Below, piece after piece: positions 34,291-44,172 of a DNA stretch of 64,000 nt (positions are counted from its first letter, which is position 1; every line of letters begins with the position of its first letter). A program made the translations under genes and the position numbers. The DNA comes from Spongilla lacustris (Eukaryota; Porifera; Demospongiae; Spongillida; Spongillidae), in NCBI GenBank assembly GCA_949361645.1, contig OX442421.1, forward strand, positions 10,060,358 through 10,124,357, given 5' to 3'. Under the pieces are notes generated by a model. That model made no database searches, was not told the DNA's origin, and worked only from the letters and a program-made list of their open reading frames with translations.

Positions 34291-35409
34291 AAAGCGTCTT
34301 GATGCCCTGAAGTTGCTATCTAAGCTTGTTTATGTTGCAACCATTGATCCCCAGGTGGCTTTAATTCTGTTGCGCTGTGGCAGTTTTTGTAAGCTAGTTC
34401 ACCTGGCAAGAGCCACCCCTCCAAGTTTGGTCTCTGATTCGTTGCAGCTTTTGATAGTGATATCATTGTTTTAAAGATTGCTTTGTGTTGGACACTTCTG
34501 ATTCCACATGGCAGCAGGTTCAGCTAAGTTTATGCTACAGTGGCTTTTGTGTGCTCCTCTGGCTTTGGTGACAGAGGTAATCAGTATCTTGTACAGGCAA
34601 TTACTCTCTTTAACAGCCAGGTCTTCCTTCTGACGCCATTTCTGTAGAATCTGTTCCGTCCTCTCCTATCAAACAGAGAACTTTGTTTGACAATCGTCTG
34701 TTCCAGACATCGTTAGTGTCTTCTTCAGTTGCCGACAAAGCGCGCATTTTGTCTGAATCAGCCCCCTCACTCTGCTTCCTGGCTGTCTGTGGTACCATCT
34801 GCTGCACTTGGCCTCCACTTGGAACCCAATGAGTTTTAAAATGGCCATGATTTGTCCAGGGGTTCCTTATGTACACTTTACCCAGACACCGCACTAGACC
34901 CTCCAGACCATCATGCAGTGACCTGCAGGCAGGGAGGTGATGTATTGGTGCACCACAATTAATTGGTTGCGAGATGCAATTGTTGCCTTTTGCCACAGTG
35001 CTCGTCTGGGAGTTAAGGTAGAGGTTGGTAGCCGATTAACACCTGATCTTAGGCAAACTCGTCTAGATGTTTTGGTAGTGGACTGTGAGAGAGGAAGACC
35101 AGCTGCATGGGATGTCACTGTAACCTCACCACTCACCCCTACTGCGTTGAATGAGGTAGGAATGACTGCAGGTGCTGCAGCTAGCGAGCAGCGCCAAAGT
35201 GCCAGGAACTAGGTTGGGTGTGTGTTCCTTTGGCTGTTGAGATGTATGGTACGTAACTGGGGCAGAGAAGCACACACCACTTTTACCCGTCTGACCACTC
35301 AGCTTGCTATCTGTGCTTCTCTGCTGAAGGAAAAGTAGGGTCACTGCTGGCAGACTCAGTTTGGTGCTGACTCGTTGTGTGGCAAGAGCTATTTTGACAC
35401 GCAGTAGAT
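34291..35409 (+). pseudogene. Decayed non-LTR retrotransposon, reverse-transcriptase end plus endonuclease-like domain
   Basis: Forward-strand pieces in shifting frames: LLSKLVYVATIDP and LRCGSFCKLVHLARATPPSL near 34310-34450, then 34937-35209 with LGVKVEVGSRLTPDL, TRLDVLVVD..RGRPAAWDVTVTSPL, and a tail ..LVLTRCVARAILTRS to ~35400. The second copy at 53.2-54.3 kb shares this C-terminal domain. The R-x-D(I/V)L ... D pattern and an upstream His/Cys cluster in that copy suggest a restriction-like endonuclease as in R2/NeSL/Hero-type elements; that assignment is inferred. Many stops and frameshifts. It ends about 110 bp upstream of RCC1. Confidence 0.65.
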
Positions 35410-35515
35410 TATGTTTCGGAACGTTACAGTAGTTGGTTTAGGTACTTTTTAATAATTAAGTAGTTGTTATTCCAATGTATTGTATAATTAATTATTTAAT
35501 TTACAACTTATAGCA

Positions 35516-37393
35516 ATGGAAGAGACAGGAAGTGCCAGGAGAAGAAAAAGGCCTATCTCAGCGCAAGGTTCGTACTACACACATCAGCCCGAAAGTTGAA
35601 CCACAACTTATATTTGCTTCGTACCGCACGGTAGCTCTAACTGATAGCGATGTTGTAAACGACGAAAGCGCGCCGGAAAGAAAAAGACAGAAGAAACTGA
35701 AAGGAGTCGAAGTCAGCAGGAGTTTTGAATGCAACCAACTTGCCAAAGTGCGGCTGGTCAATGCTCAGCTCCCTACTACGGCAGACACACAAGCTGCGCG
35801 GTTACTCGAATCCGAAGGTGCGAAAGCAAACGAGCAAAGCTTACATAGGCTTAGAGTGTGTGCGTTGCAGGGCAAGCCACAGGAAGTGACCCGGCCCGCC
35901 CTACAGGAAATGGTGCTGTTGCGCACCTATCACACCTAAATGTCACTGGTGAAGTCATGGTTATCGGACAGGGTGATGTTGGCCAACTAGGACTTGGGGA
36001 TGAAGTGTTGGAGAGAAAAAATCCTGCTCCAGTTGTTGGGTTGAAGGAGAGTTTGATGCAGGTTGTGTGTGGAGGAATGCACACTGTAGCTTTGTCCAAG
36101 GAAGGGAAGGTGAGGGAGATAGGGAAGGGGAGGGAGATAGGGAAGGGAAGTTGAGGGAGATAGGGAAGGGAAGGTGAGTGGTCCACTAGATGTAATATAA
36201 CTAAGTCACACTGCCCTTGCTCCTCCTTCCGTCAGGTGTACACCTGGGGCTGTAATGATGAGGGGGCACTGGGACACCTCACCTCTGAAGGGGAGGAGTA
36301 CCTCCCTGGTAAGGTAGACAAGTTGGATGCCATCAGAGTGCTACAGGTATCCGCGGGTGACAGCCATACAGCTGCACTAGCAAGTGATGGTCAGGTGTAC
36401 TGCTGGGGTGTGTTCAGGGTGAGTGCAAAGATCAGTCATATGACCGTTGTGATTGAGATCAACACAAGTAGTGTGTGTGTTGTGATTGTAAATAATTGAC
36501 ACCCACACATACACACACACTTGCACACAAACACAAACACACACATTTAGGATATGAATGGTCCTTTTGGGCTAATTCAGAACACTCCTTGTACACAGCC
36601 TGAGCTGGTGTACACATCACTCTCTGACAGAGCAGTCAAGATTGCTTCAGGCAGTGACCACCTGGTCATTCTTACTGAGCAGGGAAATGTGTACACCTTG
36701 GGCTGTGCAGAGCAGGGACAGCTAGGTCGTGTTGCAGAGTGCTTCAGTAGCCGAGGAGGGAGGAAGGGGGTGGGCCTTCTGCTTGAGCCAGACATCGTTA
36801 ACGTTCCAAGGAAGAGGGGCAAAGGAATTCCAAAGTTCACTGATGTGTTCTGTGGATCATATCACACATTTGCTTATGCCAAGGAAGATGGCTGTTTTTA
36901 TGTCTGGGGACTGAACAACTATGGCCAGCTGGGTACGGGAGACACAGTCAGCAGGTATCAGCCACACGTCATAGCTGTACAAGAGTGGTTTGGTGAGGAA
37001 GGTGATGGGCTGGGAGACCTGCAGATAGCTGGAGGGCAGCACCACTCTGTCCTCTGTCATAACGGTTCAGTCTACGTGATGGGCAGGAAGGAGTACGGTA
37101 GACTGGGGCTGGGGAAGGAGGGGGAGGAGCCCCACCTCCCCCAGAAGGTCCCCACCCTGTCCAACATCAGCTCCGTTGCAGCAGGTGTGGCTTGCAGCTA
37201 TGCAGTGGCACAGACAGGAGAGGCGTACTCCTGGGGTATGGGTACCAACCTGCAGCTTGGGAATGGGTCTGAGGAAGATGCCTGGACTCCGGACAGAGTG
37301 AGAGGGAAGAACCTGGAGAACTGGCGTGTGCTGGCTGTCTCTGCTGGGGGCCAGCACACAGCCATGCTTGTTAGGAAGGATGGCTGTGTTTGA
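35516..37393 (+). CDS. RCC1: RCC1, guanine-nucleotide exchange factor for Ran, 5 exons
   Basis: Exons 35516-35567, 35635-35817, 35871-36109, 36236-36418 and 36551-37393 give 499 aa, about 80 more than human RCC1 because of a longer basic N-terminal tail ([13 protein letters not shown] sequences, likely nuclear import and nucleosome contact). Seven RCC1 propeller blades are recognisable: [131 protein letters not shown]1 sits on chromatin and charges Ran with GTP for nuclear transport and spindle assembly. The N-terminal exon boundaries are phase-consistent, but first-exon choice is less certain than the propeller. Confidence 0.93.
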
Positions 37394-37651
37394 CTTGATC
37401 TTGTGCTCTCCAGCTAGAAAGTCCACTGGCTTATATGGAAGATGGAAGATTGTGTATAATATTTTATTTTATTGAATGAGATCATGTGAATATTCTAATG
37501 TTCTGTTCCCACTTACCTACCTATACAACCTTCAGGTTGATACCAGATACAACTTATCTAATGCTCCCCTCCCCCCATGAAATGTTTTTTTTTTTTTTAC
37601 ATACAGTAATCTACCACCTGTTCTAATATCAACCTATTTAACAGCCAGCCA
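37394..37651. other. RCC1 3' flank
   Basis: AT-rich sequence with ATTTTATTTTATTG near 37460, then a T run at 37587-37598. No clear gene. Confidence 0.4.
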
Positions 37652-37990
37652 ACCTTTGCATGAAAGATCAGAATTTCGATAAACCTCACATCTGAAGTAA
37701 AAACCACAGCGGTTGCCTAGAGACACCGTGTCACGTTCGCGGACCTTTGCGTAATAAAATGGCAATGCTCAGAGTCATTCCTTCCCGCTCAGACATTGAT
37801 CTTTCGACCGATCCAGTTCCTGATCAAACTATAGTACTTAGTCTCGTATTACCCAGACCCACACTCGCAGCTACGGATGGCGGAGTAAAAACCACAGCGG
37901 TTGCCTAGAGAAACAATGTCTCTAGGCAACCGCAGTGGTTTTTACTCCGGACGTGACGTTTATCGTACTTTCGATCTTTCATGCAAAGGT
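37652..37990. mobile_element. 339-bp MITE with nested hairpin
   Basis: ACCTTTGCATGAAAGATC at 37652 is exactly inverted at 37973-37990; AAAGATC.GAATTTCGATAAAC and GTTTATCGTACTTTCGATC extend the match. Inside, 37882-37948 is a 67-bp near-perfect palindrome (GGAGTAAAAACCACAGCGGT and its inverse), and one arm of that palindrome also occurs at 37697-37722. No coding content; no clear target duplication. Confidence 0.8.
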
Positions 37991-38945
37991 AGGTACATGT
38001 ACACATACATATGATGCATTTAGCATGGTGCTTCAGGGGCGGATCCAGAAAGGGGGGTTGTTAATGAACAATAATTAATTAAAGAGGGAAAGGGTGCGGG
38101 AGGGGGTACCCCGCCCGCCTAGCTAGGGGGCCTGGGGGAGGTCATACCATACATTGAGGTCCTATTTGAGGACAATGTTATGACAGTCCTAGGGAAGCAA
38201 CGTCTTAAATAAAAAAAAATACAGCGACCCGACTAAAAATCATTGCAAATGTAGTGTACTAGCAATCCTTCATGACCTCCAGTACCTCATACATGTCTAT
38301 GGAAAAATATTCGTTGATTCGCAAACCGCGAATTGATTACTTTTAAAGGATAATAAAGAATGGTTAATGGATAATTTTTTTAAGTACATAATTAGTTGGT
38401 TAAAATTCATATTGTAGAAAACAGCAAGATGACCGCCTATGTATGGGCCATTTCTGGATATGTTGTACATATTTTTTCATGAATCAAAAAATGCAGCTAG
38501 CAATTTACAGAATTACTGGATCTATGTACTACAATAGTGAAACAGTTTTCTGGGATGTGCTAGGAGATTTCATGCAGGTACTCTTTCTTTATAGTGCACG
38601 CATGCATGGAAATCAAAGCCAGCATATGTTTTGATCCTTCTCATAGATTAACTAGCTATACTTCGGCGCTCTCCATGAACATTTACATGTATACGGTGCC
38701 TCGATCTCTCATAGGATCATTTTCATGTTATTCATAGATCAATGCTTACTTTTTAAGAAAACTAGTACTGCATGCATACTTGAGTAGGAGTTTTTATAAA
38801 TGTCCTGTTTTATTCTTTAGAGTGCAGTGTGATTAGTCTCGGCCCCAGACCCAATGGACGCAGCTGCGTCCGTTGGGTCTGGGGCCGAGACTACAGTGTA
38901 ATATTGTAGTTTTTACATCGCCTCTTGCCTTATGATGCATACATG
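37991..38945. other. Intergenic with a solo hairpin element
   Basis: Near 38030 a CAGGGGCGGATCCAGAAAGG segment resembles the end of a DNA transposon, with no partner found. The rest is AT-rich. The exact hairpin at 38836-38891 is listed separately. Confidence 0.45.
38836..38891. repeat. 56-bp hairpin made of two terminal repeats back to back
   Basis: GTCTCGGCCCCAGACCCAAT followed by GGACGCAGCTGCGTCC and the inverse arm, with one mismatch. The arm is the first ~28 bases of the terminal repeat of the element at 40065-41134, so this is either a minimal deletion derivative or its seed. TA flanks both sides. Confidence 0.85.
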
Positions 38946-40265
38946 CAGTGATGCCGCGGCCAGTACGGACCGTCCGTTTTCATTTGACGGACGGTCGACC
39001 GTGATCGACCGTGACCGGGAAGCAATTTTATTTGCTGGCCGTCCGTGGCCGTCAGAACTTTTGACGGTCCATTAAGCTTGTTATAGACCTTATTCGACCG
39101 CAAATATGAATATATTCTTGTGTGACATGCATGAGACATAATTGGAAAGGCGTCGCCGTTAATGAGTCATGAAATGGATGAACTTTGATACGGTGAGAAC
39201 GTTACGCTATAAAGAGAAGCTTGGTATGCTAGGGGTTACCACAGATCCGTACAGTACTTCAAGAGACGTTTGGCCGGCCCACCAAGTATTTTCTTCGAGG
39301 CATATCACAAGGGCTGTGTAAATCATGACAGCTCAATTCCGCAATTGAGGCGCAGAATCTCAACAACCCTACACCATTTTAACATGCTTTATATCACAAT
39401 ACACCCACTAGACATCACTACACGTGGATTCTGCTTGACACTACCGTTCCGTGTTCTATCTTTACAAAAATGGGCTCACAGTAGACGTCATTAAATTGCC
39501 TTGTCTTGATTATGTTATAAATAAATAAAAACGAGGTGAAGTCAAATCAGTCCTATTACACCCACGGTATGATAGAGAGCTTATTTATCTCGCTGGTGTT
39601 CCTTTTTACCCTTTTCGCGGAGGGCCAGAGGGATTACAAGATTGTTTTCAATACAGGGACGGCAAACTATAACCTTGCACCACGCGGATCACCAAATCGA
39701 TAGAAAAGAACGGAACCAACCTTGTATGAAAGTTTTAGGCCTTGAAAAGTGATCGCTGATAGTTCCTGAACTCATTCGCCTTTAGAGAACTTCGTGTCGC
39801 GTGATGTAATTGAACCAATAGTGGAAGTGTCGCGTGAGTAATAGAACCAATATTATAACGAGCGTGTGACATTTATATATGGTCGAATAAGGTCTTACGT
39901 CACCAGGCTAGGCAACGTCACGTGCAGTGGATTTTTTTCCCCCTGCGTGGCAAATGTTGTCTTTCCAAGAACCTTTGAGGATAAGCCACCTGGTAGCGCG
40001 GTGAAGTCTGCATGCAGCACACCCGACTGTCACCAAAACGTGGCTATGGAGTTGTCCCCCTCTAGTCTCGGCCCCAGACCCAACGGACGCAGCTGCGGAT
40101 GGATTACATCACCGCTACGCGTCAGTAGGGTCTGGAGACACTGGCAACAATTTCGTGGCCAACCAGGTAGGAATTTCATCCTGCCCAATCAGATTGCAGC
40201 AATGCACTAATTAGCATTCTTCGCGTGACTGTCACGCGCTCGCGTGCTAATTAGTGTATCTTGCG

Positions 40266-40520
40266 ATGAATCAAGACGTAATTACAGTTGCTGCTAGAGA
40301 TCTTGGATACGAAGACGTGTCTTATGAAAAACGCTCAGTGGTACAAGCCTTCGTAGACGGTCGTGATGTGTTTGTTTGCCTCCCAACCAGAAGCGGGAAG
40401 TTCTTGTGCTACTGGATACTCCCCGGAGTACTTGACAGGCTAAGAGGGCCAGATAGCATTGTGGTCGTTGTAAGTCCTCTGAAAGCACTGTTGAGGGAGC
40501 AGGTCGAAGCGCTTAATTAA
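40266..40520 (+). pseudogene. RecQ/DEAD-like helicase N-terminal fragment inside the TIR element
   Basis: 84 residues: MNQDVITVAARDLGY, then VVQAFVDGRDVFVCLPTRSG with KFLCYWILPG, and VVVVSPLKALLREQVEALN, followed by a stop. It corresponds to the Q region, Walker A and motif Ia of RecQ-type superfamily-2 helicases. Walker A is degraded (PTRSGKF where PTGSGKS is expected) and no DEAH box or helicase-C domain follows, so it is not an active enzyme. Confidence 0.7.
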
Positions 40521-40637
40521 GGCAGATAGTCTAGAGCTGTATGTGTGGGGGACGCTTTGTGCGGCGATAAATTGAGATAAAACACCCATGTATGGAGGTG
40601 TTTGTTGCAACAGATGGTGATAAAGTACCAGCAGCTG

Positions 40638-40982
40638 CTAACTGTGAAGATGGCCTCTTCCAACTGCCTGTAGGCTGTAGGTTGGGATGTTGTAGCTGTA
40701 AATCCTAGATGCATCCCTGCACTTATCGCTGCTTCTATGTCGTTTTCTATCATGTCTAGCTCCTCCCTTTCTTTTACTGCATCTATCAAGTGATGTGAAA
40801 CAACACTTGCAGATTATGATTGAACATCCAGGCTGCGTGCGTCTAGGAACTCTTTTATCAACTAGTTCTCGCTCAAACGCATCATAAATTAAGCGCTTTA
40901 GCACTGGAAGCACATGTATTGTTGAGCTGCTACATTTACCGCACATAATGCATGACGAAGCCATAATGTATGACTTATTCAT
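40638..40982 (-). other. Cys-rich open frame on the minus strand of the TIR element
   Basis: 114 residues starting MNKSYIMASSCIMCGKCSSS, with a second Cys group ICKCCFTSLDRCSKRK. The spaced CxxC pairs suggest a zinc-binding segment. The family is unknown. It runs against the helicase fragment. Confidence 0.35.
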
Positions 40983-41153
40983 TTATCGGAAGTATATTCA
41001 TATCTATATGCGCGTGACAAGAGCGCGATAAATTCTCGGGCCACGAAATTGTTGCCAGTGTCTCCAGACCCTACTGACGTGTAGCGGTGATGTAATCTAT
41101 CCGCAGCTGCGTCCGTTGGGTCTGGGGCCGAGACCAGTCCCCTCGCCATGACA

Positions 41154-41230
41154 CAATCTCGTCCCCAGCCCGATGCATTCGATGTAATACATCCGCTGCT
41201 GCCGAATGTGGGACTGGGGACGAGATTTGC
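41154..41230. repeat. Second small hairpin element
   Basis: CAATCTCGTCCCCAGCCCGA near 41154 is mirrored by GACTGGGGACGAGATTTG ending at ~41230, with a ~40-nt centre. It abuts the right end of the 1.07-kb element. Confidence 0.75.
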
Positions 41231-42375
41231 CATGATTATGCGTTATCGCACGTGCGAGCTTCAGTGTGAAGATGGAGGATGGATCCAGCCAGGATTGAAT
41301 CTGGTCTCTTTCTCAGATACAATAAAGCCTTTAGTTAATTGAATCTGTTCTTTCGGCACACTTGTTCTGCTATACCTATATCTCATGCATATCGTTCATG
41401 AACCATTTCTATTGATACGTGCATACCAAACTTCTATTGCATCAATAATGACCGCGTCCGTGACCGTATTAGTAAAATTTTGACGGCTGACGGCCAGCCG
41501 TGTACGTGACCGCGCGTATTGAAATCATACGGTCCATCTTTGACCGTGAACGTGACCGTTTATACCCAAACGGCCAGCCGTGAACGTGATCGGATTGTTA
41601 AAAGCTGGCCGAGGCATCACTGCATACATGCATTGCATAGAGACGAGCGAAAGAAAACCGATCCCGCTATCACAAAACAAGCAATCGCTATAACGATCGT
41701 TTTAGATCACATAGAGTAGATTGTAAAATCTTCTGCACTGACTGAAAATGCCACAGAACGCTTGTGTTCAAGACAAGACAAAATCGCGGGTCCGTTACAC
41801 GAACCCCGTTGAAGTTAGCCGCACATTCCTCAGCCGCACATTCCAAGTAATTATCCTGCGATCGTGGCCGTACGGCTAATCGTAATCACTGACTTAAAAT
41901 TATTCATTGAAGATACTATATAGTGTACCAATAATACGTACATTACATAACACGTCAATATTAACACCGGTTCCATGAGAAACGGGTGCACATTTGTTGG
42001 GAACAGCAAAAGTGAAAACTAATCGGTCATGCATGTATCTCAAAAGCAATGATATATTTTGATACTACATCCACTGGTGTGATGTACGATGAAATTTGTT
42101 TTAAGATGCAATTAATAACGGCTGTGCTGTATTCGGGCACGCCCAACCGACTCCTTCGTTTCGCGGTATTTTAAGGCTAAATGTACATATTTTTTCCAGG
42201 CATTTTTCATGCACAAATTTAGCCTAAATGTCTTTCTTAATACTACAAAGTCATTGTAGTTCTGAAAAATGATCAAAATAATATATTGATGGCAAGATAT
42301 ATCAACTTTTAGTTGCTAAAAGTTTTAGATTTATTCATATCACTTTTGCGGTTGACTTCTGGGGGAGGATCCAAT

Positions 42376-42735
42376 ATGGCGAACGTTCACAGTGTTGTAC
42401 TCATTAAAAGGCTGCATGTGGAAGATGCAATTCTGGAATTTGCAGTGCCTGTTGCAAGTGTCCTAAACTTTTATGGCGTCCACGAAAGCATGGTGTGGTG
42501 GGTTCTAAACAGCCTGAACGCCGCAACGAGTATAGAGCTTCTCGACCTACATGTTTACCGGTAGACGACATGGTACCCGAAAAAGAGATTTCAGCTCTGC
42601 CAACTGATCAGATTGCTTCAAAATCTAACATTTTGAACGTTTACAAACTCATGGGTCTTGAAGAGGCATATGGTGATATCAATAATCTTCCATCCATGAA
42701 GTCAAGAATGAAAGTGAAGAATAGGAATGACATAG
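42376..42735 (+). other. Upstream coding-like fragments of the TTAA element
   Basis: Two frames look protein-like in turn: MANVHSVVLIKRLHVEDAIL from 42376, then PERRNEYRASRPTCLPVDDM ... ILNVYKLMGLEEAYGDINNL to 42740. A splice or frameshift near 42490 and another near 42730 would link them to the following frame. They may be the N-terminal part of the element protein. Confidence 0.4.
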
Positions 42736-43716
42736 ATGCATGATAAGGGATTTTGCACCGTTAAGAGAGTCTTTAGAAAAGGTGTCCTTGGATTAATAAA
42801 ATTACTGTTGCCAGTCATAAAAAAGATTTTCAGAATTCCAGTCAGAGGTGTTGATAATGGGTTTGAAGTTGAAACTCTGTCTTATATTGAGGACCCATCT
42901 GATAATTTGCATAAAATAGCAAAAGGCATTATAATATCGGCAAATAAATGTGGGCTTCAAAAATCCATCCCAGCTCGTTGTTTCCTTGCCCATCTTAATG
43001 GCCTACCCTTCTCATATGTGCAGCAATTATTATCTGAAGATCGGATTAAACATTCAGATGGCCATATACGTTCTATACTTTTTCAAGCAAAGGTAGATTC
43101 TGCTAACCTCCATAGAGGTCTTGAACTACCACCAAGAGTGATTAGTCGACACAGAATGATGGACGAAGTTGTGAAACTAGTAGTTGATACAATGTACTTA
43201 TTTGACAACATTTCAAGACTTGCGTGGCTACAAAAAAAGCGCTTGTTGTTATCATTGAAACAGACTGCTATTGATAATATTGCACTGATGAAATCTCTGG
43301 TGCTGAAAAGAGATGTACAAGAAATTTACAATGACTATCTATCAAAACACAGTTCTCAATTTTCAGCTGACATACCTTTCATGAAGAAGTCTCTCTTTTA
43401 TACCATAACAAGGGAAATCAGTGGTGGAAGCAGGAAGCAGGCCAGCAGAGCAGGAATTGACTATATCAAGGTCAATTTTCATTATGATAATTTTGAGATT
43501 GTGGAGAAGATAATTGATACTGTTGCCCCTGCATCCTATGCAGACCAATCACTGCGGTTGCAACTGTATCAGCAAAAGACAACTGTATTTACTTTTTTGT
43601 CTTATACTTATGCGCAACATGTTCTAGAAGGTGTCAAGTATCAATATGATTCCAGTTTTGGTAACCAGCATCAATCAGTACCAGTGTTCCAGCTAAGAAG
43701 AGCAAACAACAACTGA
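42736..43716 (+). CDS. Unrecognised 326-aa protein of the TTAA-flanked transposon
   Basis: An uninterrupted frame from an ATG at 42736 to a stop at 43716, AT-rich like the rest of the element. The protein starts MHDKGFCTVKRVFRKGVLGL and is helical and basic, with no transmembrane segment beyond a short hydrophobic stretch at residues ~14-28. Recognisable stretches are PARCFLAHLNGLPFSYVQQL, MMDEVVKLVVDTMYLFDN and AGIDYIKVNFHYDNFEIVEK. I do not recognise the family. Its place between TTAA-flanked inverted repeats implies a transposition or accessory protein. The frame continues in a degraded way past the stop (EEMLCYRHFKSAYCKTKHKC near 43710-43790) and after the Gypsy insertion (48334-48663), so it may be the core of a longer broken gene. 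Confidence 0.5.
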   Translation: MHDKGFCTVKRVFRKGVLGLIKLLLPVIKKIFRIPVRGVDNGFEVETLSYIEDPSDNLHKIAKGIIISANKCGLQKSIPARCFLAHLNGLPFSYVQQLLSEDRIKHSDGHIRSILFQAKVDSANLHRGLELPPRVISRHRMMDEVVKLVVDTMYLFDNISRLAWLQKKRLLLSLKQTAIDNIALMKSLVLKRDVQEIYNDYLSKHSSQFSADIPFMKKSLFYTITREISGGSRKQASRAGIDYIKVNFHYDNFEIVEKIIDTVAPASYADQSLRLQLYQQKTTVFTFLSYTYAQHVLEGVKYQYDSSFGNQHQSVPVFQLRRANNN

Positions 43717-43948
43717 AAAAAGAGGAAATGCTCTGTTATCGTCATTTTAAGAGTGCTTATTGCAAAACGAAGCACAAATGTAAAGGTTCTATAAGGCAAA
43801 GTAATGCTATTAGTACTGCTCTGCATTAGGCAGAATAAGTCTTGGCAACTTGAGACTTCACGCTGGATGGTCAGTCAGAAGTCATGATTACAACTGTAAG
43901 AACCAAAGAGGTGTCGTGCATGCCTCATTTGAAGGAAATTTTCATTAG

Positions 43949-43953
43949 GTTGG
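43949..43953. repeat. Target-site duplication of the Gypsy element (left)
   Basis: GTTGG here and at 48332-48336, directly flanking the two LTRs. Five bases is the usual Ty3/Gypsy duplication size. Confidence 0.9.
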
Positions 43954-44132
43954 TGTCGTAACGTGTGACCGGTTACCACGCGTTATATGATACCCTTGCT
44001 AGCGATGCCCCCGATGCATGCAAGGTAAGTCAATAGGAACACACACAACGTGGATTGCACGAACGATATAATATGAATATGAATGTCGAGTGACCGTCAC
44101 GTGCCGTTACATAATAAGTGTAACCTACTACA
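43954..44132 (-). repeat. Gypsy LTR (3' LTR in element orientation)
   Basis: 179 bp beginning TGTCGTAACG and ending CTACTACA on the plus strand. It differs from the other LTR by one substitution (GATGCATGC against GATGCCTGC) and one 1-bp indel (GAATGTCGAG against GAATTCGAG). Confidence 0.95.
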
Positions 44133-44145
44133 CTCCTCCCCCCTT
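44133..44145 (-). promoter_or_regulatory. Polypurine tract of the Gypsy element
   Basis: On the element strand AAGGGGGGAGGAG lies directly before the 3' LTR start TGTAGTAGG, the expected plus-strand priming site. Confidence 0.85.
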
Positions 44146-44172
44146 GTCAAAACTACTCCTGGATGTTTGTTT

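Larger units (their letters stand above)
40065..41134. mobile_element. 1.07-kb element with ~95-bp terminal inverted repeats and helicase fragment
   Basis: From GTCTCGGCCCCAGACCCAAC inward to AACAATTTCGTGGCC (about 40065-40161) the sequence is repeated inverted at 41038-41134 with two or three differences. The interior carries a RecQ-like helicase fragment (plus) and a Cys-rich frame (minus). No clean target duplication. The long, well-conserved arms suggest recent activity or gene conversion. Confidence 0.85.
38946..41622. mobile_element. hAT-type DNA transposon with 8-bp TSD (2.68 kb, interrupted)
   Basis: Left end CAGTGATGCCGCGGCCAG, right end the inverse with one change. Identical 8-bp duplications CATACATG lie at 38938-38945 and 41623-41630. 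Subterminal regions (38965-39070 and 41460-41600) are rich in GACGGTC/GACCGT and GGCCGTCAG motifs, as expected of hAT transposase-binding sites. No transposase is recognisable, so it is non-autonomous or decayed. Another element is nested at 40065-41134. Confidence 0.85.

Noticed and set aside
35532..35939. 135-codon frame at the RCC1 5' end read without introns
   Set aside because: It has only a GTG at its start and runs off-frame from the RCC1 propeller. Splicing 35567/35635 and 35817/35871 gives an ATG-initiated frame that joins RCC1.
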